Assembly: GCF_036090055.1 (NCBI RefSeq)
Contig: NZ_CP107970.1
Location: 1,614,501 to 1,678,500 of the forward strand
From: Nocardioides sp. NBC_00368
GTDB lineage: Bacteria; Actinomycetota; Actinomycetes; Propionibacteriales; Nocardioidaceae
Direction: 5' to 3'
Length of the DNA stretch: 64,000 bases
Under the pieces are notes generated by a model. The model worked only from the letters and a program-made list of their open reading frames with translations. It did no database searches and had not been told where the DNA came from. Shown piece by piece: positions 16,993 to 25,510 of this stretch. The translations under genes and the position numbers were made by a program. Positions within the stretch are counted from its first letter, which is position 1; every line of letters starts with the position of its first letter.

Positions 16993-17711
16993 CGGTCGGT
17001 GTTCCTGTCGTTGGTGGGGTCGCGGACGATGTCTCCGAGCGCGCCGTCGACGTGCTCGAGGTGGGCGCGCATCGCCGCCTCGGCGGTCTCCGAGGAGCCG
17101 GAGGCGATGGCGTCGACGATCAGGCGGTGCTCGGCGTCGGAGGCCGTACGCCGCGAGTCGTCGAGCTTGTTGAGGAGGGCGGACTGGGTGGCGAGGGCCT
17201 CGCGGATCTCCTCGATCACCTTCCCGAAGACGGGGTTGGCCGAGGCGCGGGCGATGGCGATGTGGAACAGCGAGTCGAGGGCGACCCAGACCGCGCCGTC
17301 CTCCTCGCGCTCCATCCGCTCGAGCAGGCTGCGCATCTCGTCGAGGTCGTCGCCGCTGTGCCGGGTCGCGGCGTAGCCTGCCGCCGGGACCTCGACATGC
17401 CGGCGTGCCTCGACCAGGTCACGGGCGGAGTAGCTCCCGAACGTCGGGTTGTCGGCGGCCCGGTCGGAGACGACGAACGTGCCCCGCCCGGACTGGGACT
17501 CCGTCATGCCGAGCGCCTGCAGCGCTCGCAGCGCCTCCCGGACGACCGGGCGGCTGACCCCGAAGTCGCGGACCAGGGTCGCCTCGGACGGCAGTCTGGT
17601 GCCCACCGGGAAGGTGCCGGACTCGATCTCCGAGCGCAGCTCGGCGAGGACGAGGTCCATGGCGCTGGCACGCCGGATCGGTTTGACTGTTTGCCTGTCA
17701 GACAGGTTCAT
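16989..17711 (-). CDS. GntR-family (FadR/FCD subgroup) regulator of the asparagine operon
   Basis: The winged HTH (IESGTFPVGTRLPSEATLVRDFGVSRPVVREALRAL) is followed by an all-helical FCD ligand domain; metal-site residues are partly visible (DSLFHIAIARAS; HRLIVDAI; MRAHLEHV). About 240 residues from the ATG at 17711; an in-frame ATG at 17735 and one at 17660 are alternatives. A 13-bp palindrome overlaps the start region, suggesting autoregulation. Because it is first in the operon, it most likely controls asparagine uptake and breakdown. It has no visible link to glcDEF. Confidence 0.85.
   Translation of the reverse strand: MNLSDRQTVKPIRRASAMDLVLAELRSEIESGTFPVGTRLPSEATLVRDFGVSRPVVREALRALQALGMTESQSGRGTFVVSDRAADNPTFGSYSARDLVEARRHVEVPAAGYAATRHSGDDLDEMRSLLERMEREEDGAVWVALDSLFHIAIARASANPVFGKVIEEIREALATQSALLNKLDDSRRTASDAEHRLIVDAIASGSSETAEAAMRAHLEHVDGALGDIVRDPTNDRNTDR
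17694..17706. promoter_or_regulatory. GntR-type operator overlapping the start of the asparagine operon
   Basis: CCTGTC-A-GACAGG is a perfect 13-bp palindrome with the TGTC-N-GACA core common among FCD-type GntR sites. It lies 3 bp inside the coding frame if translation starts at 17711, or upstream of it if translation starts at 17660. Binding here would block transcription of gntR-ansP-asparaginase-aspA. Confidence 0.6.
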
Positions 17712-17799
17712 GGCGATGAGTGTGAGGGCCGTCACCGTCCGGTGTCAACCCCGCACGCTCACCACGCTCCCCGGTGCCCCGGAGCAGCGTCGGCGTCGA

Positions 17800-18747
17800 T
17801 CACGCAACAGGTACGACGGGCGGCACCTGCCAGGTCCCGTCCAATGCCTCGGGCCGGGGCCGGTAGAGCCGGATCAGGAAGTTCCAGCCCTCCATCACCG
17901 GGAGGAAGTTGGTCTTGCCGGCCGGGTCGACGCCGAAGTAGACGGTCACGGCGCCATCCGGGTCCGGCGTCGCGGTGATGCTGTTGATGTTGTTCACGCC
18001 GAGCTCGTTGGGAACGAAGTAGCCCTCGGCGTTGTAGAGCGAGATCGACCAGAAGGCGTCGACGGGCGGATCCACGATCCGCACGGAGTACTCCCCGACC
18101 GGAAGCCCGGGGTTGACGTTGACATAGTGCGCCTCGCGCTCCGGGAGCCCACCCCAGCCCGAGGCGGTGGCGATGAGGTGTCGAACGGGGTCGACCTCGT
18201 CCGGCCTTCCGAATGCGCCGCGGAAGTCGGGCAGTCCCTCGGAGAGCTGGAGCAGCGCCTGGCGGGTGCGTGTCATGGACTCCTCGTCGTAGGCGGGGAG
18301 CTCGAACGGCGTCGCCTGCGTCGAGGACAGTCCGAGGGCGTCTTGCAGACGATTGACCTCGGCCACGTCCGCCGGGTCGCCGGGGTCGACGAGGATCCGG
18401 GCGGCCAGAAGCACGAAGTCGGTCCCGAGAGCCTCTCGGGTCAGCTCGTACGTCCCGGGGTCATGGAAGATCTTCGGGATGTAGTGGTCCTGGGTGACGA
18501 CCATGACCGACAGGTAACGGTTCCCTGGGTCTGGAAGCGTGAGCGTGGCCGGCTGACTCACGTCCACGATCGCCGCGCTGTAGAGCGTGTCGCGGTTCTG
18601 TCTGACGATGGGCTGGTGGTCCAGCGGAGCGGGCTCACGGTAATGGACCCATGCCCCGACACCACCGGTATCGGCAACGATCCGGGAGAACATCAGGTTG
18701 GACTCGGCCCGAGGGAAGTTGATGGCGTTGACGCGTATCGCTGACAT
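17800..18747 (-). CDS. DUF1254/DUF1214 domain protein
   Basis: 315 residues from MSAIRVNAINFPRAES. The N-terminal half matches DUF1254 (YREPAPLDHQPIVRQNRDTLYSAAIVDVS) and the C-terminal half DUF1214 (FWSISLYNAEGYFVPNELGVNNI; NSITATPDPDGAVTVYFG; KTNFLPVMEGWNFLIRLYRP). No signal peptide is visible with this start. The biochemical role of the family is not established; members are often near metabolic or envelope genes. Single gene, same strand as its neighbours but 64 bp from the GntR gene. Confidence 0.8.
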   Translation of the reverse strand: MSAIRVNAINFPRAESNLMFSRIVADTGGVGAWVHYREPAPLDHQPIVRQNRDTLYSAAIVDVSQPATLTLPDPGNRYLSVMVVTQDHYIPKIFHDPGTYELTREALGTDFVLLAARILVDPGDPADVAEVNRLQDALGLSSTQATPFELPAYDEESMTRTRQALLQLSEGLPDFRGAFGRPDEVDPVRHLIATASGWGGLPEREAHYVNVNPGLPVGEYSVRIVDPPVDAFWSISLYNAEGYFVPNELGVNNINSITATPDPDGAVTVYFGVDPAGKTNFLPVMEGWNFLIRLYRPRPEALDGTWQVPPVVPVA

Positions 18748-18870
18748 TCTGGTGCCTCTCTCCGGGAACCTGAAGGCCCCGTCGTTCCGACCCGACGGAG
18801 TGTTCCGCCGTACCGCACCCTGCGATCTGAGCTCCCGCCACACCTCCCACGGATCGGGTGAACGTGAGCG

Positions 18871-19098
18871 TCAGCGGCGATGGTCAGCGCGGGCTCGCCG
18901 GGGAAGGCCGCGCGCCCTCAGCCAGAGATAGGTTGCCCCGGCGACGGGTATGGGCAGCCAGAAACCGAAGAGACGCCAGGTCAGGACACCGAGCAGGGCA
19001 GCGTCATGGGCGGTCCCGAAGGACACCAGGACCGGCACTGCGACGCCCTCGACGAGCCCCAGGCCACCCGGTGGCCGGGCGGCCGCACGGTCGTCTCC
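18871..19098 (-). pseudogene. 3' stump of a flippase-like (LPG synthase TM / UPF0104) membrane protein gene
   Basis: Reading the minus strand, the frame runs PPGGLGLVEGVAVPVLVSFG, then a hydrophobic helix ending TWRLFGFWLPIPVAGATYLWL and a basic tail before TGA. The PGGLGxxE motif plus the R..xFWLP..G ending is the C-terminus of lysylphosphatidylglycerol-synthase transmembrane (UPF0104/YbhN-like) proteins. Only about 70 residues remain; a stop lies just upstream at 19099-19101 and no start codon serves the fragment. The missing 5' part was lost at a junction shared with the ABC-F stump. Confidence 0.75.
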
Positions 19099-19556
19099 TC
19101 ACCGATCAGGTGGGCCTCCTCCCCCAGCGCCTCGACGGTCTCGACGACGAGGCGAGCGCGATGGAGAACGTCCGCGCCGTGGCACCGGAGACGCCGTCGG
19201 GCACGATCCGCAACCAGCTCGCCCGGCTGCTGCTCCGCGGCGATAGCGTGGACCGCCCCGTGCGTACGCTGTCCGGCGGCGAGCGCTTCCGCGTCTCCCT
19301 CGCCCGTCTCCTCCTGGCCGACCCGCCCGCCCAGCTGCTGATCCTCGACGAGCCGACGAACAACCTGGACATCACGAGCGTCGAGCAGCTCGCCGAGGCG
19401 CTCGATGCCTATCGCGGTGCGTTGCTCGTCGTCAGCCACGACTTCGGGTTCCTGGAGCGGATCGGCATCGACACCGTCATCGAGCTCGACGGTGCCGGGC
19501 GGATGCAGCAGCGTCGAGGTCTGGAGGAAGGCGCCGGGCCGATCTCACCCGCCTGA
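19083..19556 (+). pseudogene. 3' stump of an ABC-F family ATPase gene
   Basis: The plus frame reads LTDQVGLLPQRLDGLDD, then the ABC signature LSGGERFRVSLARLLLADPP, Walker B LLILDEPTNNLD and the switch region LLVVSHDFGFLERIGI. This is the last half of the second nucleotide-binding domain of an ABC-F protein. The first domain, linker and Walker A of the second are absent. The frame can be extended upstream to 18858 but that part is unrelated sequence antisense to the flippase stump. The tail overlaps the end of the convergent glycosyltransferase gene by 12 bp. Confidence 0.85.
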
Positions 19557-20651
19557 CATGTCGCGGAGAGCGCGCTCGTAGAAGACCTGATGGGCGCGGG
19601 CGGCGCGCTCCCAGGTGTAGCCGGCGGCGAGCTCGCGGCCCGCCGCCGGCTCGGGAGGCGAGTCCAGGACCTTGGCCAGCGCGACGGCGATCTCGGCCGG
19701 CGAGGTGGCGTAGGCGACGGTCTCGGCGAAGACCTCGCGGAGCACCGGCAGGTCGCGGGCGACGACGGGTACGCCGGCGGCGAGCGCCTCCAGTGCGGCG
19801 AGCCCGAAGCCCTCCTTGGTCGAGACCATCGCGAGTGCGCGGGCCTCGGCCACCAGGGCCGGGAGCTCGTCCTCGGCGACCACGCCGGTGACGACGACGG
19901 GCACGCCCAGCTCGCGGGCACGGGCGTCGAAGGCGGCCCTGTAGTCGCGGTAGTCGAAGAGCGTCTCGCCGCCGCCGAAGACCAGCGTCAGGTCCTGGTG
20001 GCGGGGGTCGGAGGCGCGCAGCGCTGCGTACGCCTCGAGCAGGTCGATCGATCCCTTGCGCGGCTCGATCCCACCGAGCGCGAGGACATAGCCGCCGAGG
20101 CGGTCCCGCCAGACCGCGCGTCCGGCGTGGTCGGCGGCCCCGGCCGCGAACCGGGCCGCGTCGACGCCGTTGGGGATGACCTCCGGGGCGAACCCCCATC
20201 CGGCCGAGACCTCGTCGGCCACCGACCGGGACACGCAGATCCGGGCGTACGGCTCGACCACCGCCTTCTCGTGGCAGGCGGCGAGCTGCGGGGTGGTGAA
20301 CTGGTCGAGGTGGTGGATCGTGCGGACGCACGGAAGGGCGGCGTTGGCGCTGATGCAGTCCTGGGCGTGCACGATGTCGTAGCCGTCCCGCTCCCGCTCG
20401 AAGGCGTTCCGCAGCACGGCGATGGAGCGCACGATCCGCTCCCCCACCGACTCCTCCTCACGTGCCTCGAACGGCGCCGCATGGACGGTGACGGCCGGAT
20501 CGACCGGGCGGAAGAACTCGGTGTCGCCGTGGCGGCCGAGGGTCCAGACGTGGACGTCCTCGCCGAGCGCGGCCAGTGTCTCGGCGAGCGCCAGCGTGTG
20601 CACGACGCCGCCGCGCGGCCGGGTGGAGTAGGTGAGCAGGGCGATCCTCAC
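19545..20651 (-). CDS. MSMEG_0565-family glycosyltransferase of the Nit1C cluster
   Basis: 368 residues from a GTG at 20651 (VRIALLTYSTRPRGGVVHTL) that overlaps the stop of the nitrilase-like gene. GT4/GT-B fold: N-terminal GGVVHTLALAETLAALG, acceptor-side TIHHLDQFTTPQLAACH, donor-side VIPNGVDAARF, GGIEPRKGSIDLLEAY and the EX7E segment KEGFGLAALEALAAGVPVV. It should transfer a sugar from a nucleotide donor. It is the last gene of the nine-gene cluster, and its acceptor is presumably the unknown nitrogen-containing product made by the others. Confidence 0.9.
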   Translation of the reverse strand: MRIALLTYSTRPRGGVVHTLALAETLAALGEDVHVWTLGRHGDTEFFRPVDPAVTVHAAPFEAREEESVGERIVRSIAVLRNAFERERDGYDIVHAQDCISANAALPCVRTIHHLDQFTTPQLAACHEKAVVEPYARICVSRSVADEVSAGWGFAPEVIPNGVDAARFAAGAADHAGRAVWRDRLGGYVLALGGIEPRKGSIDLLEAYAALRASDPRHQDLTLVFGGGETLFDYRDYRAAFDARARELGVPVVVTGVVAEDELPALVAEARALAMVSTKEGFGLAALEALAAGVPVVARDLPVLREVFAETVAYATSPAEIAVALAKVLDSPPEPAAGRELAAGYTWERAARAHQVFYERALRDMSGG

Positions 20652-21502
20652 TGCGGCGACCCCGGGAGCTGGTAGGCCGTCGGGGTCAGCTCCTTGAGGT
20701 GGTGGAGGACCCGGCGTGAGCGGGCGATCTCCGCCTCGACGTCGATCTCCGCGACGGCGAGGCCGCCCTTGGAGGTGGTGCGGGCGAGGATCTCGCCACC
20801 GGGGCCGACGACCTTGGCCTGCCCGAGGAATCGGAGCCCACCCATCACCCCGGTCTGGTTGGAGGAGACCCAGACGACCTGGTTCTCGGCCGCCCGGGCC
20901 TGGTCGTAGAGGTCGAAGAGCCGAGACTGCCGGTCCTGCGGGAGCCGCGAGGCGCGGTCGGTGACCGAGGCCGGCCAGGCCGAGAGACACGCGATCACCG
21001 ACGCCCCGTCGAGCGCGAGGGTCCGGGCTGCTTCCGGGAAGGTCTTGTCGTAGTCGATGAGCATCCCGAGCCGCCCGACCGGGGTGTCGAAGGCCGCGAA
21101 CCGCTCCCCCGCCGCGTAGACCAGCGACTCGCCGGCGGGCTGGTGCACCTTGCGGTGGCGTCCGAGCACCCCGTCGCCGCTGAGGCAGACGGCGGAGTTG
21201 TAGAGCCGGGCCTGGCCGTCGACGACGACCTCCTCGGCATAGCCGAGGCAGACGACCATCTCGCCGGCCATCGCGATCACCCGGCCCAGCTCGAAGGAGT
21301 CCTCGGTGAGGGCGGGCGGAAGCGCGAGCGGGTCGGGATGACGCAGGTCGGAGAGGTAGCCGCCGAGGGTCGCGTCCGGCAGGACCAGCAGGCCGACCCC
21401 GTTGCGGCGGGCGTCCTCGACGATCCCCTCGAGCTTGGCGACCGCGCGAGCCAGGTCGCGCCCGAAGTGGGCCGCGACCGCCCCGATACGCACCTTCGAC
21501 AT
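20648..21502 (-). CDS. Nitrilase-superfamily pseudoenzyme (catalytic Glu and Cys replaced)
   Basis: 284 residues from MSKVRIGAVAAHFGRDL (a GAGG ribosome site precedes it; an ATG 24 nt upstream is less likely). The carbon-nitrogen hydrolase fold is complete and closely parallels the active nitrilase two genes upstream: both have the HRKVHQP lysine motif and VVGPGGE(I/V)LA. But the catalytic Glu is Asp43 (VLPDATLGGYL), and the nucleophile Cys is Asp150 (MLIDYDKTFPE instead of LICYDKAFPE). Lys118 is kept. It is probably not a nitrilase; it may be a structural or regulatory partner, or use other chemistry. Part of the operon, overlapping the glycosyltransferase gene. Confidence 0.88.
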   Translation of the reverse strand: MSKVRIGAVAAHFGRDLARAVAKLEGIVEDARRNGVGLLVLPDATLGGYLSDLRHPDPLALPPALTEDSFELGRVIAMAGEMVVCLGYAEEVVVDGQARLYNSAVCLSGDGVLGRHRKVHQPAGESLVYAAGERFAAFDTPVGRLGMLIDYDKTFPEAARTLALDGASVIACLSAWPASVTDRASRLPQDRQSRLFDLYDQARAAENQVVWVSSNQTGVMGGLRFLGQAKVVGPGGEILARTTSKGGLAVAEIDVEAEIARSRRVLHHLKELTPTAYQLPGSPQ

Positions 21503-21545
21503 GGTCCTCAACCTATCCGTCGTCATCGTTCCGGCCGGGGAATCC

Positions 21546-22874
21546 TCAGGCCACCGCCGCCGAAGCGTCCAGTGGCCCCGGGGAGCGGCGGCGCGCCAGG
21601 TCGGCGGCGCGCTCGGTGGTCGGGCCGGTCTCGCCGGCTCGACCGGTGATGACGCCGGTGACGTGCTCCGCGTCCGCGGCGACGCCGAGGAAGCGCCCGG
21701 ATCCCCAGGTGTGCAGCCAGGGCAGCCCGAGGAAGTAGAGCCCGGCGACGCCGGTCACGCCCCGGGTGTGGGTCGGCCGCCCGCTCCCGTCGAAGACGCC
21801 GGCGCGGACCCAGCGGTAGTCGGGCCGGTAGCCGATCGCCCAGATCACCGTCGTGATGCCTGCCTCGGCGAGGTCGAGGCGGGTCGGGTCGGCCTCGGGC
21901 TCCCAGACCGGCCGGTACGCCTCAGCGGGTGCGACGTCGAGACCGTGCGTATCGATGTAGGTGTCGATGTCGCGGCAGATCGAGCGATAGACGTCGTCGG
22001 CGGAGTCGAGGGCGTCGCGCAGCGTCGGCGCGATCGCGAGATGGGTGCCCGCCCCGGACTCGAGCCGCCCGTAGAGCCGCATGCCCTCGGCGGCGAACTG
22101 GCGCAGGTCGATGTCGCGCCCGCCGTCGCGGCCGGTGACGTAGTGGTTGGTCTTCTCCCGAGCGGCTGGCCCGCCCGGGTAGCTGGCGACCGGGGTGTCG
22201 TAGAGCCCCATCTCGGCGAGCCAGGTCATGCAGTCACGCCCGCGGTGGAACCGGGCGACCCGGGGAGCGTCGCCGATCGCGAGGTGCACCTGACGTCCCT
22301 CCAGGTGCAGGTCCTCGGCGATCTGCGCGCCGGACTGCCCCGAGCCGACCACCAGCACACCGCCGGGGCGAAGCCGTGCGGCGCTCTTGTAGTCGGCCGA
22401 GTGCAGCTGGTCGACGGCGGGGTCGAGCGCGGGCGCCCAGGCCGGCACGACCGGTACGTGGTAGCCCCCGGTCGCGACCACGACCTGCTCGACCTCCCAG
22501 GCCTCGGCGCCGTCGGTGCCCTCGGCCTCTACCAGGAACCCGCCCTCGGCGCGCTGGGTCAGCGACGTCACCCGGGTGTGCTCACGCAGCGGCGGGCCGA
22601 AGGTCGGCGCGTAGCCGGCGAGCCACCTCACCACCTCGTCGCGGGTCATGAAGCCGTCCGGGTCGGGCCCGGCGTACTCGTAGCCGGGCAGGCGGCAGTG
22701 CCAGTTGGGGGTCACCAGGGTGAAGTTGTCCCAGCGGGTCTCGGCCCACTCGTGGCCGGCGGTGCCGGCCTCGAGGACGACGTGGTCGACGCCGTCGCGG
22801 ACGAGGAACCAGCTGGCGGCCAGGCCCGCCTGCCCGCCGCCGACGATCGCGACGGTCGTCTTGTGGGTGATCAT
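21546..22874 (-). CDS. MSMEG_0569-family flavin-dependent oxidoreductase
   Basis: 442 residues. N-terminal dinucleotide fold VAIVGGGQAGLAASWFLVRDGVDHVVLE binds FAD; RWDNFTLVTPNWHCRLPGYEY is typical of flavin monooxygenase/MnoX-like enzymes; a second nucleotide motif, VLVVGSGQSGAQIAEDL, would bind NADPH; ATGGYH and the late WAIGYRPDYRWV motif are also present. It likely N- or C-oxygenates a substrate of the Nit1C pathway. The ATG overlaps the stop of the MSMEG_0570-like gene. Confidence 0.92.
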   Translation of the reverse strand: MITHKTTVAIVGGGQAGLAASWFLVRDGVDHVVLEAGTAGHEWAETRWDNFTLVTPNWHCRLPGYEYAGPDPDGFMTRDEVVRWLAGYAPTFGPPLREHTRVTSLTQRAEGGFLVEAEGTDGAEAWEVEQVVVATGGYHVPVVPAWAPALDPAVDQLHSADYKSAARLRPGGVLVVGSGQSGAQIAEDLHLEGRQVHLAIGDAPRVARFHRGRDCMTWLAEMGLYDTPVASYPGGPAAREKTNHYVTGRDGGRDIDLRQFAAEGMRLYGRLESGAGTHLAIAPTLRDALDSADDVYRSICRDIDTYIDTHGLDVAPAEAYRPVWEPEADPTRLDLAEAGITTVIWAIGYRPDYRWVRAGVFDGSGRPTHTRGVTGVAGLYFLGLPWLHTWGSGRFLGVAADAEHVTGVITGRAGETGPTTERAADLARRRSPGPLDASAAVA

Positions 22875-23188
22875 CGGGACTCCTGTGGGCTCGGGCTGAC
22901 GGGCAGAGGCGGGTGCATGGCGAGGACGGTGACGAGCTGGCCCGGTGCGTACGCCGCGGCCGAGGCCCGCAGCTGGTCGGAGGTCGCCATCGCGCTGGTG
23001 CAGGCGAAGCCGAACTTCGCCCGGACCCGCTCGGAGGCGGTGGCCAGAGCGGTCAGGCTGCGGTCGAGGAAGTCGTCGACGGCGTACGTCCCGCCGACCT
23101 CCAGGTGGTCGTGCACCACCAGCGAGGGCGAGTAGCAGTCCTCGACGCTTCCGTCGGGCCAGCGCACGGTAAAGGTCATCTCAGGCAT
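22871..23188 (-). CDS. MSMEG_0570-family nitrogen starvation response protein
   Basis: A small protein of about 100 residues (MTFTVRWPDGSVEDCYSPSLVV, LEVGGTYAVDDFLDRSLTAL, ASERVRAKFGFACTSA). This is a conserved family found only in Nit1C-type clusters, with a conserved Cys in DCYSPS and another in FACTSA. Two starts are possible, 23188 (overlaps the nitrilase stop) and 23179. No enzymatic motif; its role is unknown. Confidence 0.88.
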   Translation of the reverse strand: MPEMTFTVRWPDGSVEDCYSPSLVVHDHLEVGGTYAVDDFLDRSLTALATASERVRAKFGFACTSAMATSDQLRASAAAYAPGQLVTVLAMHPPLPVSPSPQESR

Positions 23189-24095
23189 GCCCTTCACCCA
23201 CCTGGGAGAACGGCTCGGCGGTCGCCAGCGCCGAGGGGTACGCCTCGGGCCGGCGGTCGCGGAGGTGGAACATCGCCCGTCGCGCCGTCGCCAGGGCGCT
23301 GGGCACGTCGAGCTCGGCCACGGCCATGCCGGCGTCGACGCCGGTGGTTGCCAGGACGTCGCCTCCGGGACCGACCACCTTCGCGTTGGCGACGAAGCGG
23401 AGCTTGCCGAAGGTGCCGTGCTGGTTGGAGGCGAGCCAGACGACCTGGTTCTCGAGTGCCCGGGCGGCGTCGAAGAGGTTGAACCGCTTCGTCCACCGGT
23501 CGTCCTCGATCGAGGCGCTGGTGGCGGTGCGCGAGGCCGGCCAGGCGGAGATGCAGGCGATGACCTCGGCGCCGTCGACGGCCAAGGCCCGAGCGCCTTC
23601 GGGGAACGCCTTGTCGTAGCAGATCAGGGTGCCGATCCGCCCGGCCGGAGTGTCCACGCACCCGAACCCGTCCCCGGCCGCGTAGTAGAGGTTCTCTCCC
23701 AGCGGCTGGTGCACCTTGCGGTGGGCACCCAGCACGCCGTCGCCGGTGACGACGGCGGCGGTGTTGTAGCGGTTGCCGCCATCGGACTCGCACAGGCCGA
23801 CGACCACGGTCATGTCGCCGGCCATCGCCGCGACCCGCGCGAGCTCCGGGCCGTCGATGTCCATCACAGGCGGGAGATCCTCCGGCGCCTCGTCGTGGTT
23901 GCCGTCGCGGCCGGCCCCGAGCACGGAGAGGTATCCGCCGAGACAGGCCTCGGGGAGGGCGAGCAGGCCGACGCCGGCCAGCCGGGCGTCGTCGATGAGG
24001 CTGCCGATCTGGGCAAGATTCTCGTCCACGTCTCGGCCGAAGCCGGCGCAGACGGCGGCGACGGCGCTGCCGCGGTGCGTGTCGGTGGTGGTCAT
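23181..24095 (-). CDS. Nitrilase (Nit6803-like) of the Nit1C cluster
   Basis: 304 residues from MTTTDTHRGSAVAAVC at 24095; the ATG overlaps the preceding gene's stop. The frame is open far upstream, but that part is antisense-frame noise. The complete catalytic triad is present: Glu49 (LALPEACLGGYL), Lys127 (HRKVHQP) and Cys159 (LICYDKAFPEG). It hydrolyses a nitrile to a carboxylate and ammonia, or an amide in related enzymes. The physiological nitrile is unknown. The paralogue three genes downstream lacks the triad. Confidence 0.93.
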   Translation of the reverse strand: MTTTDTHRGSAVAAVCAGFGRDVDENLAQIGSLIDDARLAGVGLLALPEACLGGYLSVLGAGRDGNHDEAPEDLPPVMDIDGPELARVAAMAGDMTVVVGLCESDGGNRYNTAAVVTGDGVLGAHRKVHQPLGENLYYAAGDGFGCVDTPAGRIGTLICYDKAFPEGARALAVDGAEVIACISAWPASRTATSASIEDDRWTKRFNLFDAARALENQVVWLASNQHGTFGKLRFVANAKVVGPGGDVLATTGVDAGMAVAELDVPSALATARRAMFHLRDRRPEAYPSALATAEPFSQVGEGHA

Positions 24096-25510
24096 GTCGC
24101 AGGTCCTAGTCCGGTGACGGTGTGGTCGATGGCGTCGGTGACGGTCCCGTCCGGCCAGCGCAGGCCGACGCCGGTACCGGCGACGAGCTCGCCGCAGACG
24201 GCGGAGGAGACGAATCCCGGCAGACCGGGCGGTGACGTCTCTCGGCCGGGTTCCTCCGCGGTGAGCATCGCGAAGCCCGGGAAGCAGGTGAACCAGTCCG
24301 CGGTCGAGGCCCCCGCTGGGGTCGGGACGGCGGCGACGTCGATGATCGCGCGGCATCCGCTGGCCTCGGCCAGCATGCCGGCGGTACCGACCAGGCCGGC
24401 CATGCTGACGTCCTTGGCCGCCGTCGGCGCCAGCGCGGGCACGACGCCGGACAGCGCCCGCAGCTCTACCGAGGTGCGGTGCGAGGACGAGTCCCACTGC
24501 CGGCCCTGGTATCCGGGGCGCCAGCCCCCGCCCAGGTCCGCGCTCAGGCGCAGCCGGTCGCCGGGTGCTCCCCCGCCCCCCGGAACCGGGCGTTCCGCGC
24601 GCCCGAGCGCGGTGACCGAGAGCGCCGCGGGGACGCCGAGCTGGGTGTGCCCACCGAGGACCGGTACGCCCCACGCCTGCGCCGCCTCGGCCAGCCCGCG
24701 CACGATCCGGCGGGCGAAGGAGGCGTCCCGGGCGCCGATGGCGTCGAGCAGTCCGACCGGCTCCGCGCCCATCGCGGAGAGGTCGTTGACGTTGACGAGG
24801 ACTGCGCACCAGCCGGCCCACTCGGGGTCGCGCTCCACCATCGAGGGCAGGATCGCGTCGCAGGCGGCGACCAGGTCGCTGCCGGGAACAGGGGCGCCGT
24901 CGTCGCCCCGGAACCCGGGGGTCGACCGCCCGACGAGGGCACCGATCAGGTCGCCGAGGGGCGACTTGGTGGCCTCGGACAGCTGCTTGATGCGTTCCAC
25001 CGGCCACTCCATGACCACATGGGTCATGTCGTGGAGGTGGATCCGTTCGCGCGGGACCCAGCCGAGCCGTCGGAACAGTCCCTCGTTGCGCGCCTGGACC
25101 GTGGCGTCGAAACGGAGGGCACCGGCCTGCTCTGCCGCGGCGCAGGCCGCCCGGACGAGCGCCGCGCCGACACCGAGGAGCTGCCGGGCGTCGGCCTTGA
25201 CCGCGAGCCGGCTGCCGCGCCACCAGCCGACGTCAGGTGCGTCCGGCTGCGCCGGATGGAGGCGTACGCCGCCCAGGACCTCGCCGTCGTCCGCTCGGGC
25301 GAGCAGGACGATCCGGCGTGGGTCGTCGTCGACGTCGTCGAGGTCGGAGCCCGCGAAGAGGCCCTGCTCGGTGACGAAGACCTCGCGGCGCACGCGGAGA
25401 TAGGCCTCCAGATCGGCCGCGGTCTCGGCACGGATCACGCGGTAGCCCTCCAGGCTCGGCGCCCGGCGCGTCCCGCCGGCCAGGATGACGTCGTCGAGGA
25501 GCTCGGTCAT
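24092..25510 (-). CDS. MSMEG_0567/Sll0787-type fusion of GNAT acetyltransferase and AIR synthase-related domain
   Basis: 472 residues from MTELLDDVILAGG; the ATG overlaps the radical SAM stop. Residues about 20-165 form a GNAT fold (VRREVFVTEQGLFAG; LLGVGAALVRAACAAAEQAG as acetyl-CoA loop; ARNEGLFRRLGWVP). Residues about 170-470 form a ThiL/PurM-like AIR synthase-related domain (VLVNVNDLSAMGAEPVGLLDAIG, VLGGHTQLGVPAALSVTALG, AAKDVSMAGLVGTAGMLAEAS). In other bacteria the two can be separate genes; here they are fused. Together they suggest acylation and ATP-dependent activation of a small molecule. Confidence 0.92.
   Translation of the reverse strand: MTELLDDVILAGGTRRAPSLEGYRVIRAETAADLEAYLRVRREVFVTEQGLFAGSDLDDVDDDPRRIVLLARADDGEVLGGVRLHPAQPDAPDVGWWRGSRLAVKADARQLLGVGAALVRAACAAAEQAGALRFDATVQARNEGLFRRLGWVPRERIHLHDMTHVVMEWPVERIKQLSEATKSPLGDLIGALVGRSTPGFRGDDGAPVPGSDLVAACDAILPSMVERDPEWAGWCAVLVNVNDLSAMGAEPVGLLDAIGARDASFARRIVRGLAEAAQAWGVPVLGGHTQLGVPAALSVTALGRAERPVPGGGGAPGDRLRLSADLGGGWRPGYQGRQWDSSSHRTSVELRALSGVVPALAPTAAKDVSMAGLVGTAGMLAEASGCRAIIDVAAVPTPAGASTADWFTCFPGFAMLTAEEPGRETSPPGLPGFVSSAVCGELVAGTGVGLRWPDGTVTDAIDHTVTGLGPAT

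Noticed and set aside
18858..19082. N-terminal extension of the ABC-F stump back to an ATG-like start
   Set aside because: The extension is antisense to a recognisable flippase C-terminus and contains no ABC-F sequence, so it is not part of a working protein.
24096..25223. Open frame upstream of the nitrilase suggesting a 680-residue fusion
   Set aside because: It is an Arg/Gly/Pro-rich out-of-frame reading of the GNAT-AIR gene. The nitrilase start at 24095 overlaps that gene's stop, as elsewhere in the operon.
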